This document shows, piece after piece, positions 39,942 to 48,302 of a stretch of DNA of 64,000 nt. This DNA is from Pseudomonadota bacterium (GTDB lineage: Bacteria; Pseudomonadota; Gammaproteobacteria; Burkholderiales; Burkholderiaceae_C), in NCBI GenBank assembly GCA_023387335.1, contig JAEWIF010000052.1:186001-250000 (forward strand), written 5' to 3'. Numbering within the stretch: the first letter of the stretch is position 1; each line of letters opens with the position of its first letter. The notes beneath the pieces are model-generated. The model did no database searches. It worked only from the letters and a program-made list of their open reading frames with translations, and was not told where the DNA came from. The position numbers and the translations under genes were made by a program.

Positions 39942-40633
39942 CGCACGCCGCTCCCGCACTGCATCGGCAACGGCCGCGGCAGGCTGTCCGCCCTGGCCAC
40001 GGCGTGCTGCACCGGCTGCGACGACAGCCAGGCCGCCATCGCGTTGAGGTCTTCCGGCGAGAGCCGCCGCGCGATCTCGCCCATGCAATCGGGCTCGGCC
40101 GCGCGCCGCACGCCGCTGCGCCACGCACCGAACTGCGCCAGCAGGTAGTCGCGCGGCAGGCCGAGCAGGCCCGGCATCGCGGGCGCGACGCCCGTCATCG
40201 CCGCGCCGTGGCACGAGGAACAAGCGGGGATGCCGCGGGCCGCGTCGCCCTGCCGCACCAGCTGCTCGCCGCGGGCGATCGTGGCCGCGGGCGCGCCGGT
40301 GGTCTGCGGAGGCGGATAGGGCAGGTCGAGTCCGGCGAAGTGATCGGCGATCTCGCGCAGGTACTCGTCGGACATGTGATCGACCAGGTAGGCCATCACG
40401 GCGTTCTGGCGCTTGCCGTCGCGGAAGTTGCGCAGCTGGTTGTAGAGGTAGCCGGCGGGCTTGCCGGCGATGCGAGGAAAGTAGCCCTGGTTGGTCGCCC
40501 TGCCCTCCTGGCCGTGGCACGCCACGCAGGCCTTCAGGCGCTGGGCCATGGAGTCTTCGGGCGCCGCCGCGGACGCGGCCTGGAGCGTCGCCAGCGCCAG
40601 CAGGGCGGTGGCGACGGAGGCGAGCAGGTTCAT
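39938..40633 (-). CDS. di-haem cytochrome c (c4/c553-like)
   Basis: A 231-residue soluble periplasmic cytochrome with a signal peptide ending around SAAA and two haem sites, CVACH (near residue 36) and CSSCH (near residue 138). Domain markers include YFPRIAGKPAGYLYNQLRNFRDGKR and MPGLLGLPRDYLLAQFGAWRSG. It is the first gene of the operon, and its stop overlaps the tri-haem cytochrome start (ATGA). It probably shuttles electrons between that cytochrome and a terminal oxidase. A MocR regulator is divergent, 154 bp away. Confidence 0.9.
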   Translation of the reverse strand: MNLLASVATALLALATLQAASAAAPEDSMAQRLKACVACHGQEGRATNQGYFPRIAGKPAGYLYNQLRNFRDGKRQNAVMAYLVDHMSDEYLREIADHFAGLDLPYPPPQTTGAPAATIARGEQLVRQGDAARGIPACSSCHGAAMTGVAPAMPGLLGLPRDYLLAQFGAWRSGVRRAAEPDCMGEIARRLSPEDLNAMAAWLSSQPVQHAVARADSLPRPLPMQCGSGVR

Positions 40634-40660
40634 GCGGTGAGTGTGCCCGCGTCGAGGTGA

Positions 40661-40705
40661 TCAGATAAGACTCAGATGGCTCGAAAAAGACCGTATCAGA
40701 TGGCT
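40661..40705. promoter_or_regulatory. direct repeats TCAGATGGCT, candidate MocR operator
   Basis: TCAGATGGCT occurs at 40672-40681 and again at 40696-40705, 24 bp apart, with TCAGATAAGA at 40661. A related TCAGAGC lies at 40776. The repeats sit in the 153-bp gap between the cytochrome operon and the MocR-type gene. Direct repeats in a divergent gap are typical of MocR sites. Confidence 0.5.
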
Positions 40706-40786
40706 GGCAGCTCTGAAAGAAACCCCGTTCTTGCGATGACCATAGCAGCACGACAAAATCATGGTCAGTTCCATATCAGAGCATCG

Positions 40787-42214
40787 ATGACGAAGTACGA
40801 ACAGCTGGCCGGGCACATCGAGTCGCTGGTCGCGGCGGGCACGCTGAGGGCCGGCGACAAGCTGCCTTCCGTGCGCGAGACCATCGCCGCATGGTCGGTG
40901 AGTCCCTCCACCGTCTTCCAGGCCTACTACCTGCTGGAGGCGCGGGGCGTGGTCGAGGCCCGGCCGCGCTCGGGCTACTTCGTCAAGGCGCCGATCACCG
41001 CGCGCGACGAGCCGCCCGCGGCCGAGCCGGCACCGCATTCGCGCGAGGTCGTGGTCAACGACCTCGTGCTGCAGGTGCTCGGCTCCATCCGCGAGCGCGA
41101 CGTGGTGCCGATCGGATCGGCCTTCCCGAACCCCGAGCTGTTTCCGCTGGCACGGCTCGCCCGCGGCATGGGCTCCGCGCTGCGCGAGCTGCAGCCGCAG
41201 CGCTTTCTCGACGACCTGGCGCCGGGCAACCCCGAGCTGCGCCGCCAGATCGCGCTGCGCTCCATGGGCAACGGCGTGATGGCCAGCGCCGAGGAGATCG
41301 TCATCACCAGCGGCGCGATGGAAGCGCTCAACCTGTGCCTGCAGGCCGTCACGCGGCCGGGCGATGCGGTGGCGATCGAGTCGCCCGCGTTCTACGGCTG
41401 CCTGCAGGCGCTGGAGCGGCTGCAGCTGCGCGCGGTGGAAGTGGCGACCCATCCGCGCGAAGGCGTGCAGCTCGAGTCGCTGGAAGCCGTGCTCCAGCGC
41501 GAGCGCGTGAAGGCCTGCTGGTTCATGCCCAGTTTCCAGAACCCGCTGGGCGCGCTGATGCCGGTGGAACGCAAGCGGCGGCTCGCGGACCTGCTGGCGT
41601 ACCACGAGGTGCCCCTCATCGAGGACGACGTCTACGGCGAGCTGTACTTCGGCCTGCGCCGGCCGCCGCCCGTGAAGGCGTTCGACGGCGGCGGCTGGGT
41701 GATGCACTGCGGCTCGTTCTCCAAGAGCCTGGCGCCGGGCTACCGCGTCGGCTGGGCGGCGGCGGGCCGCTTCGCGCGCAAGGTGGAGGAACTCAAGCTG
41801 TCGAGCACGCTGTCCGTCGCGGTGCCTTCGCAGCTGGCCATCCTGCAGTTCCTGAAGGAAGGCGGCTACGACAAGCACCTGAGGGCGTTGCGCGCCACGC
41901 TGGAGCGCCAGCGGCAGGTGGCGATGGAAGGCATCCACAAGCACTTCCCCTCGGCGGTGCGGGCCACGCAACCCGAAGGCGGCTACTTCGTCTGGCTGGA
42001 GCTGCCCGAGACGGTGGACGCGCTGGAGCTGCACCGACTGGCGCTGTCGCAGAACATCAGCGTCGCGCCCGGCCAGCTGTTCTCGGCGGACCGCCGCTTC
42101 CGGCACCACATCCGCATCAACTACGGGCATCCGAGGCAAGAGCAGCTCGCCCCGGCCCTGAAGACGCTGGGGCGGCTGGTGCAGGCGCTGGCGACCAGTC
42201 CGACCCGCGCCTAG
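40787..42214 (+). CDS. MocR-type regulator (GntR HTH fused to aminotransferase fold)
   Basis: A 475-residue fusion. Residues 1-75 form a GntR winged helix (EQLAGHIESLVAAGTLRAGDKLPSVRETIAAWSVSPSTVFQAYYLLE); the rest is a class I aminotransferase fold with AFPNPELFPL, GNPELRRQIALR, NPLGALMP, EDDVYGELYF and CGSFSKSLAPGYRVGW, where Lys313 is the expected PLP site. MocR proteins use PLP and an amino compound to activate or repress a divergent target. The ATG 40787 (MTKYEQLAG) is preferred to the frame start at 40676. Direct repeats lie in the promoter region. Confidence 0.9.
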   Translation: MTKYEQLAGHIESLVAAGTLRAGDKLPSVRETIAAWSVSPSTVFQAYYLLEARGVVEARPRSGYFVKAPITARDEPPAAEPAPHSREVVVNDLVLQVLGSIRERDVVPIGSAFPNPELFPLARLARGMGSALRELQPQRFLDDLAPGNPELRRQIALRSMGNGVMASAEEIVITSGAMEALNLCLQAVTRPGDAVAIESPAFYGCLQALERLQLRAVEVATHPREGVQLESLEAVLQRERVKACWFMPSFQNPLGALMPVERKRRLADLLAYHEVPLIEDDVYGELYFGLRRPPPVKAFDGGGWVMHCGSFSKSLAPGYRVGWAAAGRFARKVEELKLSSTLSVAVPSQLAILQFLKEGGYDKHLRALRATLERQRQVAMEGIHKHFPSAVRATQPEGGYFVWLELPETVDALELHRLALSQNISVAPGQLFSADRRFRHHIRINYGHPRQEQLAPALKTLGRLVQALATSPTRA

Positions 42215-43860
42215 CGCCGCGCGTTCTCCGCGTCCTGCATCTCGCGCCACAGGATCTTGCCCACCGGCGACTTGGGCAGTTGCGCCGTGAACTCCACGAT
42301 GCGCGGGTACTTGTAAGCCGCCATGCGCTCGCGCGTCCACTCGATCAGTTGCTCGGCGGTCAATGCGGACGCGTGGTCGTGCCGCACGACCAGCGCCTTG
42401 ACGGTCTCGCCCCGGTAAGGGTCCCTCGTCCCGATGACGCAGGCCTCCTTGACGCCGGGATGCTGGTACAGCACGGCCTCCACTTCCGCGGGCCAGACCT
42501 TGAAGCCCGACGCGTTGATCATCCGCTTGGCGCGGTCGGTCATGAAGAAGTAGCCGTCCTCGTCCATGCGGCCCACGTCGCCCGTGCGCAGGTAGCGCAC
42601 GCCGTCGATCTCGACGAACGCCGCCGCGGTCTCCTCGGGCCGGTTCCAGTAGCCCTGGAACAGCTGCGGACCGCTCACCAGGATCTCGCCCTCCTCGCCT
42701 TGCGGCAGCGGCTTCAGCGTCGACGGATCGGCCACGATCGACAGCGTGTCGAAGAACGGCACGCCCAGGCACTGCCGCTTGGGCCGGTCGATCGGGTTGT
42801 TGTGCGTCGTGGCCGCCGTCTCGGTCATGCCGTAGCCTTCGATGAAGTCGATGCCCAGCGTCTCGCGCAGCTGCCGCCACACCTCGGCGGGCATGGTGGC
42901 GCCGCCCGCCGTCACCCGTCGCAGCGCGCCCAGGTCGTGCTCCTTCAGGCGCGGATGCGTGAGCAGGTCGATGATGGCCGTCGGCGGGATCGCGGCATGC
43001 GCCACCTTCTGGTCGCTCATCAGCTTCAGCGCCAGGTCGCGGTCCCAGCGCGGCAGCACGACCAGCGTGCCGCCGACGTAGATCGGCAGGTTCAGCGAAT
43101 GCGACAGGCCGGCCACGTGGTACATCGGGGCCACGCACAGGAAGGCGCTCGCCGGCGGCGTCCAGTGCCACAGCGCCATGCCGGCGGCGTTGTGCATGAA
43201 GCTGCGATGGGTGTGCATGCAGGCGCGCGGCACGCCGGTCGAGCCCGAGGTGTAGGGCAGGCAGCACAGGTCGTCGGGCTGCGCGAGCGCCGGGCCGGGT
43301 CGCAGGTCCGCCGCCATCACGTCGCGCCAGGCGGTGTGTTCGCCGACCCCGGTGTAAGGCTCGCGCAACCACGAGGGCAGCTCATACGCGGGATCCGTCG
43401 GCAGGTAGTCGGAGTACGTCGCGACGATCACCTCGCGCAGCGCCGTGCCCGCTGCGGCGGGTTCCAGCTGCGGCAACAAGTCCTGCGCGCACACCGCCAC
43501 GCACGCGCCGCTGTCCTTGAGGTAGTGCGCCACCTCGGGCGTGCGGTTCATCGGGTTGACCGGGACCACGATCGCGTCGGCGCGCAGGATGCCGTGGTAG
43601 GCGATCACCCACTGCGCCGAGTTCTGCAGGTACAGCAGCACGCGGTCGCCGCGCCGGACGCCCGCGCGCTGCACCAGCCAGCCGGCGAAGCGCTCCACTT
43701 CGTCCAGCAGCCGCGCGTAGCCGATGTCCAGGCCGAACGAATGGATGGCGCTGCGCTCGCCGAAGCGCTGCGCCGAGATCTCCAGGTTGCGCGACAGCGT
43801 GTTGCGCGGCGCCTCCAGGTGCTGCGGCAGCAGCCGCGGCCAGTATCCGAATCGGCTCAA
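42211..43860 (-). CDS. AMP-dependent acyl-CoA ligase
   Basis: A 549-residue adenylate-forming enzyme of the fatty-acid/aromatic acid CoA ligase group. Motifs are the P-loop-like YTSGSTGVPRACMHTH, IEGYGMTETAATTHNN, the hinge DRAKRMINASGFKVWPAEVE, and the C-terminal catalytic-type Lys in SPVGKILWREM. It makes acyl-CoA from an acid, ATP and CoA. It is the last gene of the minus-strand operon, after the Bug receptor gene (10 bp). Its stop overlaps the convergent MocR gene by 4 bp. It probably activates the acid the receptor binds. Confidence 0.9.
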   Translation of the reverse strand: MSRFGYWPRLLPQHLEAPRNTLSRNLEISAQRFGERSAIHSFGLDIGYARLLDEVERFAGWLVQRAGVRRGDRVLLYLQNSAQWVIAYHGILRADAIVVPVNPMNRTPEVAHYLKDSGACVAVCAQDLLPQLEPAAAGTALREVIVATYSDYLPTDPAYELPSWLREPYTGVGEHTAWRDVMAADLRPGPALAQPDDLCCLPYTSGSTGVPRACMHTHRSFMHNAAGMALWHWTPPASAFLCVAPMYHVAGLSHSLNLPIYVGGTLVVLPRWDRDLALKLMSDQKVAHAAIPPTAIIDLLTHPRLKEHDLGALRRVTAGGATMPAEVWRQLRETLGIDFIEGYGMTETAATTHNNPIDRPKRQCLGVPFFDTLSIVADPSTLKPLPQGEEGEILVSGPQLFQGYWNRPEETAAAFVEIDGVRYLRTGDVGRMDEDGYFFMTDRAKRMINASGFKVWPAEVEAVLYQHPGVKEACVIGTRDPYRGETVKALVVRHDHASALTAEQLIEWTRERMAAYKYPRIVEFTAQLPKSPVGKILWREMQDAENARR

Positions 43861-43870
43861 GGACGCGCCC

Positions 43871-44854
43871 TCAGGAGTTCAGCTTGATGCCGGCGTCCTT
43901 GATCAGGCGGGCCGTGAGGTCGATCTCGCGCTTGATGCGCGTCGCCATCTCGGTCGGGGACGTCGGCCAGGGATCGGCGCCCGCCTCGTGCAGCTGCTTG
44001 CGCACGCCCGGATCACGAAGCACGGCGACCAGTTCGGCGTGCACGCGCTCCAGGATGGGCGCCGGCGTTTCGCCGGGCATCACCAGCCCGAACCAGGAGT
44101 TGAACTCGTAGCCGGGCACGCCCGCTTCGGCCATGGTCGGCACGTCGGGCACGACGTCGGAACGCCTGGACCCCGTTTGCGCCAGCGCGCGCAGGCGGCC
44201 CGACTGCACGTGCGGCTTGGCGGTGGTCCAGTCGAGCATGGCCGCCGTGAGGTGGCCGCCCAGCAGGTCGGTGGCGGCGGGACTGCTGCCCTTGTAGGCC
44301 GCGTGCGTCATGTCGAAGCCGGCCATCTGCTTGAGCAGTTCGCCGGCCAGGTTCATGGCGGTGCCGGGGCCGGCCGTCCCGTAGTTGAACTTGCCCGGCT
44401 GCGCCTTGGCCTGGGTGATGAACTGCTTGAGGTTCTCGATGTTGCTCGACGCCGGTACGACCAGCGTGAGCGGGTTCAGCACCACCACCGACACCGGCGC
44501 GATGTCCTTGGTCGGGTCGTAGGGCAGCTTGGTGAGCGTGACGCTGGACGTCAGCGCACCGGAGACACCGAAGCCCATGGTGTAGCCGTCGGGCTGGGCC
44601 TTGGCGACGGCATCCACGCCGATCGCGCCACCGGCCCCGGCGCGGTTGTCCACCACCACCGGCTGGCCGAGGCGGGCGGACAGCGGCGTGGCGACGATGC
44701 GCGCGACGATGTCGGCCACGCCGCCGGGCGGGAAGCCGCAGTAGAAGCGGATCGGCCGGTTGGGGTAGGCGCCCGGCTGGGCGAAGGCGCTGGTCCCGAG
44801 CGTCGAGGCGGCCATCGCTGCGGCTGCGCTGAGAACGGTGCGTCGTGTCGGCAT
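43871..44854 (-). CDS. Bug-family receptor in the CoA-ester operon
   Basis: A 327-residue periplasmic receptor. A signal peptide ends near AFA (residues 1-25); then come YPNRPIRFYCGFPPGGVADIVARI, DNRAGAGGAIGV, FNYGTAGPGTAMNLAG, AYKGSSPAATDLLGGHL and the C-terminal DPWPTSPTEMATRI. It should bind a carboxylate. AGGAGAC precedes ATG 44854. It lies 38 bp after the DUF35 gene and 10 bp before the ligase gene, in an operon for uptake and CoA-linked breakdown of an acid. Confidence 0.88.
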   Translation of the reverse strand: MPTRRTVLSAAAAMAASTLGTSAFAQPGAYPNRPIRFYCGFPPGGVADIVARIVATPLSARLGQPVVVDNRAGAGGAIGVDAVAKAQPDGYTMGFGVSGALTSSVTLTKLPYDPTKDIAPVSVVVLNPLTLVVPASSNIENLKQFITQAKAQPGKFNYGTAGPGTAMNLAGELLKQMAGFDMTHAAYKGSSPAATDLLGGHLTAAMLDWTTAKPHVQSGRLRALAQTGSRRSDVVPDVPTMAEAGVPGYEFNSWFGLVMPGETPAPILERVHAELVAVLRDPGVRKQLHEAGADPWPTSPTEMATRIKREIDLTARLIKDAGIKLNS

Positions 44855-44892
44855 GTCTTGTCTCCTGTCTTTGTCGGTGAACGGTCTCGGTC

Positions 44893-45309
44893 TCAGGCGA
44901 GGGCGAAAGCCGGATAGCGGCCGTCGGAAAGTTCGTCCCACGCCAGCTTCACCCGGTCGCCGATGCGCACGTCGCCGGGCCGGCTGCCCGGCAGGTTGCC
45001 GAGGATGCGGACGCCCTCCTCGAGCTCGATGAGCGCCAGCACGCAAGGCAGGCGGCCGTCGGCGCCCAGGCCGGGCGTGCGCAGCGCGGTGACCGAGTAG
45101 ACGGTGCCCCGGCCGGACACCTCGCGCCATTCGAGGTTGCGCGAGCCCGTGTACAGGCTCACCGGCCGCGGGAAGTGCTGGAAGCGCCCGCTGTCCTTGC
45201 AGTACTGCAGCAGCAGCTTGCCCTCGCGCGTGCCCTGCCAGAAGGCGGCGCTGTCGACGTAGAGGTTCTCGCGCGGCAGCTTGCGCGCCGGGGTGGTGTT
45301 CTCGCTCAT
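44893..45309 (-). CDS. DUF35/OB-fold acyl-CoA-associated protein, zinc ribbon degenerate
   Basis: A 138-residue ChsH2/DUF35-like protein. The N-terminal rubredoxin-like part would usually carry two Cys pairs; here LLQYCKDSGRFQHFPRPVSLYTGS shows only one Cys, so the zinc site is probably lost. The OB-fold half is normal (WREVSGRGTVYSVTALRTPG, LALIELEEGVRILGNLPG, VRIGDRVKLAW). DUF35 proteins partner thiolases, and its start overlaps the stop of the thiolase gene by 4 bp, so they form a complex. The partner acyl chain is unknown. Confidence 0.82.
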   Translation of the reverse strand: MSENTTPARKLPRENLYVDSAAFWQGTREGKLLLQYCKDSGRFQHFPRPVSLYTGSRNLEWREVSGRGTVYSVTALRTPGLGADGRLPCVLALIELEEGVRILGNLPGSRPGDVRIGDRVKLAWDELSDGRYPAFALA

Positions 45310-46478
45310 GCGGCCTCCAGGATCATCGCCGCGCTGGTGGACCAGTTGCGGCCGTAGGGGATGACGCCGATGCCGGTGACGAGGGCGTTGCGCGCGCCGG
45401 CCACCTGGCGCGGGCCGCCTTCGCCGAACAGCTGGCGCACGCCTTCCACCAGGTTGAGCGCGCCGCCCGCCAGGCCGGGCTGGCCCGCGGAGATCTGGCC
45501 GCCGCCGGTGTTCAGCGGCAGCCTGCCCTGGTGCGTGAGGTCGGTGTCGAGGATGAACTTCGCGCCCTGCCCGCGTTCGCAGAAGCCCAGCTGCTCCAGC
45601 TGCATCTGCACGGCGATGGTGAAGTCGTCGTAGGGCTGGAACATGCGCACCTGCGCGGGGCCCATGCCGGCCTGGGCGAACAGGCGCGGCGCCAGGTGGC
45701 CGAAGCCGGATTCCGTGATGTCGGCGAGCGGCTCGCGGCCGTTGAAGTTGGTGATCTCCGCGAAGGCCGTGGGGATGGCCAGCTTCGACCAGCCGCGGCG
45801 CTTCGCCTCCTCCTCGGAGGTGACCACGAGCGCATTCGCGCCGTCGCAGAACATCACGCTGTCCAGCAGGCGCAGCGGATCGGCCACGACGCGCGAGGCC
45901 TTGTACTCCTCCAGCGTGAGCGGCGTGCGCAGCTTGGGCAGCGCGTTGTCGTTCAGGACCGCGTGGCCGCGCTGGACCATCGCGATCTTCGCGAGCGCCT
46001 CCTCCTTCAGGCCGTACTGGTGCGCGTAGCGGCTCATGAGCAGCCCGAACGCGGCGGGCGGCCGGCCCGCGGCCTGCGGCTCCTGGAACTCCGGACGCTG
46101 AGCGCCGAAGTCGGCGCGGTAGTTCGTGCTGGGCGCGTCGGCGGACAGCACGACCGCGATGCGGCACCGGCCTTCGCGCACGGCGGACACGGCGCTCATC
46201 ACGCCGCTGAGCGCGGAACAGCCGCCGGTCCCCGACAGGTTCAGCCAGTTCGGCGAGATACCGAGGGCCTCGCACATGTAGGCGGCCAGGAAGGGATTCG
46301 TGCCTTCGGACAGCGCGGCCGTCACGGACAGGCCGTCGATCTCTTCCAGCGCCAGGCCGGACCGGGCCAGCAGCGCCGAAAGCGCTTCGCCGGCCAGGTC
46401 GTAGGCGCTGCGTCCGGTCTTCAGGCGGTTGGGGATCTCCGCGTAATTCGCGATGGCGATCCGCTGCTTCGTCGTCAT
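45306..46478 (-). CDS. thiolase-family protein (SCP2-thiolase type)
   Basis: A 390-residue thiolase-like protein of the acetyl-CoA acetyltransferase/SCP-x subgroup. It shows IANYAEIPNRL, AAYMCEALGISPNWLNLSGTGGCSALSG, in which a serine-glycine stretch replaces the classic Cys nucleophile pattern, RYAHQYG, and the C-terminal NTGGGQISAGQPGLAGGALNLVEGVRQL. It may cleave or condense a beta-ketoacyl-CoA with the DUF35 partner. The overlap with the DUF35 gene is ATGA. ATG 46478 precedes TTKQRIAIA, as in homologues. Confidence 0.85.
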   Translation of the reverse strand: MTTKQRIAIANYAEIPNRLKTGRSAYDLAGEALSALLARSGLALEEIDGLSVTAALSEGTNPFLAAYMCEALGISPNWLNLSGTGGCSALSGVMSAVSAVREGRCRIAVVLSADAPSTNYRADFGAQRPEFQEPQAAGRPPAAFGLLMSRYAHQYGLKEEALAKIAMVQRGHAVLNDNALPKLRTPLTLEEYKASRVVADPLRLLDSVMFCDGANALVVTSEEEAKRRGWSKLAIPTAFAEITNFNGREPLADITESGFGHLAPRLFAQAGMGPAQVRMFQPYDDFTIAVQMQLEQLGFCERGQGAKFILDTDLTHQGRLPLNTGGGQISAGQPGLAGGALNLVEGVRQLFGEGGPRQVAGARNALVTGIGVIPYGRNWSTSAAMILEAA

Positions 46479-46480
46479 CC

Positions 46481-47305
46481 CTAGGCTCCCTTGAACTGAG
46501 CGGCGCGCTTCTCGCGGAAGGCGTCCAGGCCTTCGCGCCGGTCTTGCGTGAAGTACAGAAGGAAGGCGGCATCCGCCTCCATGGCCATGCCGTCGGACAG
46601 CGTCAGGTCGGTGCCGCGCTCGATGGCCGCCTTGCTCTGCATGACGGCGATGGGCGCGTTCTTCGCGATGGCGGCGGCGATCTCGCGCGCCTTGCCCAGC
46701 GCCTCGCCCGCCTCGACCAAATGGTTGACCAGGCGCAGCGCCTTGGCTTCGTCCGCCCCGATCCGGCGTCCGGTCCAGATCAGCTCCTTGGCCATCGCCT
46801 TGCCGACCAGGCGCGGCAGGGTCTGGGTGCCGCCGGCGCCCGGCATGATGCCGATGCCGGTCTCGGGAAAGCCGAACTTCGCGTTGCGGCCGGCAACGAT
46901 CATGTCCGCCACCAGCGCCAGCTCGAGGCCGCCGCCGAGGGCGACACCCTCGATCGCGCAGATCACGGGCTTGGTGTAGGCCGGCAGTTCGCGGAAGAGG
47001 CGCGCGAACCGCTTGCTGCGCTTGCGCTTGCGATAGAACTCGAAGTACCGCCCCTCGGCCACTTCGAACACCGAGGTGTCGATGCCGGAGCAGAACGCCT
47101 TCGGGCTGCCGGAAAGGATCACCGAGGTGATCGAGTCGTCGTCCTCCGCGGCGGCCATGGCGTCCATGATCTCCGCGGCAGTCTGCTCGCGCAGCGCGTT
47201 GAATTTCTCGGGGCGGGAGATCTCGATCTCCAGCCATCGCTCGCCGCGGGTCACCGCGATGTCCCCCGCGGCGGGGAATTCCTGTGTCATCCGTTCGTCG
47301 TCCAT
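46481..47305 (-). CDS. enoyl-CoA hydratase/isomerase
   Basis: A 274-residue crotonase. Motifs: IEISRPEKFNALREQTAAEIMDAM, FCSGIDTSVFEV, CAIEGVALGGGLELALVADMIVA, FGFPETGIGIMPGAGGTQTLPRLVG with both hydratase-like glutamates in place (Glu in FPETGIG). It is therefore a true hydratase candidate. It is the first gene of the operon, with the thiolase gene 2 bp downstream. The start at ATG 47305 (MDDERMTQ) is chosen; TTG 47314 or ATG 47290 are alternatives. The LysR gene diverges upstream. Confidence 0.87.
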   Translation of the reverse strand: MDDERMTQEFPAAGDIAVTRGERWLEIEISRPEKFNALREQTAAEIMDAMAAAEDDDSITSVILSGSPKAFCSGIDTSVFEVAEGRYFEFYRKRKRSKRFARLFRELPAYTKPVICAIEGVALGGGLELALVADMIVAGRNAKFGFPETGIGIMPGAGGTQTLPRLVGKAMAKELIWTGRRIGADEAKALRLVNHLVEAGEALGKAREIAAAIAKNAPIAVMQSKAAIERGTDLTLSDGMAMEADAAFLLYFTQDRREGLDAFREKRAAQFKGA

Positions 47306-47314
47306 CTCGGGCAA

Positions 47315-47338
47315 TGGCGTCCGATGCTACGGACGCCA
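47315..47338. promoter_or_regulatory. 8-bp inverted repeat in the LysR/CoA-operon gap
   Basis: TGGCGTCC (47315-47322) and GGACGCCA (47331-47338) are an exact inverted repeat with an 8-bp spacer, in the 61-bp divergent gap. It continues with TTCCGGGAA (47359-47367) and TTCCGGAA (47380-47387), which flank the LysR start. All are candidate LysR sites. Confidence 0.45.
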
Positions 47339-47366
47339 GGGGCCGCCGATAGAATCATTTCCGGGA

Positions 47367-48302
47367 ATGTCCATCCCGATTCCGGAACGTTTTCCTTTGG
47401 CAGATCCCATAGACCTCGGCGCCATCCTGCTGTTCCACGAAGTGGTGAAGGCGGGCAGCCTCAGCGCGGCGGCGGTGCACAACGACACGCCCAAGTCCAC
47501 GCTCAGCCGCCGGCTGCAGCAGCTGGAGCGGCAGATCGGCACGCCGCTCCTGAAGAAGAACACCCGCAAGCAGGCGCCCACCGACCTGGGCCTGTCGATC
47601 ATCGAGCACTGCGAGCGCATCGCGGCCGAAGTCGACGCCATCCAGCAGAAGGCGGCGCGCACCCGCACCGGCCTGAGCGGCACGCTGCGCGTGGCCATCC
47701 CGGTCGAATTCGGGACCGCCTGGCTCGGCAAGGCCATCGCGGATTTCGCCAAGGCCCATCCGGACCTGGCGATCGAGGCCAACGTCAGCGGCCGCAGCGT
47801 GGACCTCATCACCGAGCCGGTGGACCTGGTGATCACGTTCGGCCAGCCCAAGCTGTCCCGCATCACGCAGCGGCGCCTCGGCGCCGTGACCTCGGGGATC
47901 TATGCGAGCCCGGACTTCCTGAGACGCAACGGCACGCCGCAGTCGTTCGAGGAGGTCGTGAGCAGCGATTGCGTGGTCACCGAAATCCAGCTGCAGGAGG
48001 GCGCCTGGCAGTTCCGCAACGCGGGACGGCGGCGCGACCTGAAGGTGCACGCGCGCCTGCGCGTGAACAGCATCCGCCTCGCTCGCGAACTCGTGGTGGA
48101 CGGCGCGGGCCTCGGTCTGCTGCCGCACCTGATGTGCCAGCGGCACGTCGCCAGCGGCGCGCTGGTGCCCGTGATGCCGGACTGGAACAGCCCGCCGATG
48201 CCGGTCGTCGCCCTCATGCTCTCGCGCACGAGCCTGCCGAAGAAGACCCGGCTGTTCCTGGACTTCGTCGCCAGGCAGCTCTCCGCGGCCAGCAGCGACT
48301 GA
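47367..48302 (+). CDS. LysR-family regulator of the CoA-ester operon
   Basis: A 311-residue LysR regulator with a helix-turn-helix at about residues 12-70 (LGAILLFHEVVKAGSLSAAAVHNDTPKSTLSRRLQQLERQIG) and a substrate domain with LRVAIPVEFGTAWLGKAIADF and VDLVITFGQPKLSRITQRRLG. The start at 47367 agrees with homologous length. It diverges from the enoyl-CoA hydratase operon, which it probably controls; palindromic TTCCGG-type motifs surround its start codon. The inducer is unknown. Confidence 0.87.
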   Translation: MSIPIPERFPLADPIDLGAILLFHEVVKAGSLSAAAVHNDTPKSTLSRRLQQLERQIGTPLLKKNTRKQAPTDLGLSIIEHCERIAAEVDAIQQKAARTRTGLSGTLRVAIPVEFGTAWLGKAIADFAKAHPDLAIEANVSGRSVDLITEPVDLVITFGQPKLSRITQRRLGAVTSGIYASPDFLRRNGTPQSFEEVVSSDCVVTEIQLQEGAWQFRNAGRRRDLKVHARLRVNSIRLARELVVDGAGLGLLPHLMCQRHVASGALVPVMPDWNSPPMPVVALMLSRTSLPKKTRLFLDFVARQLSAASSD

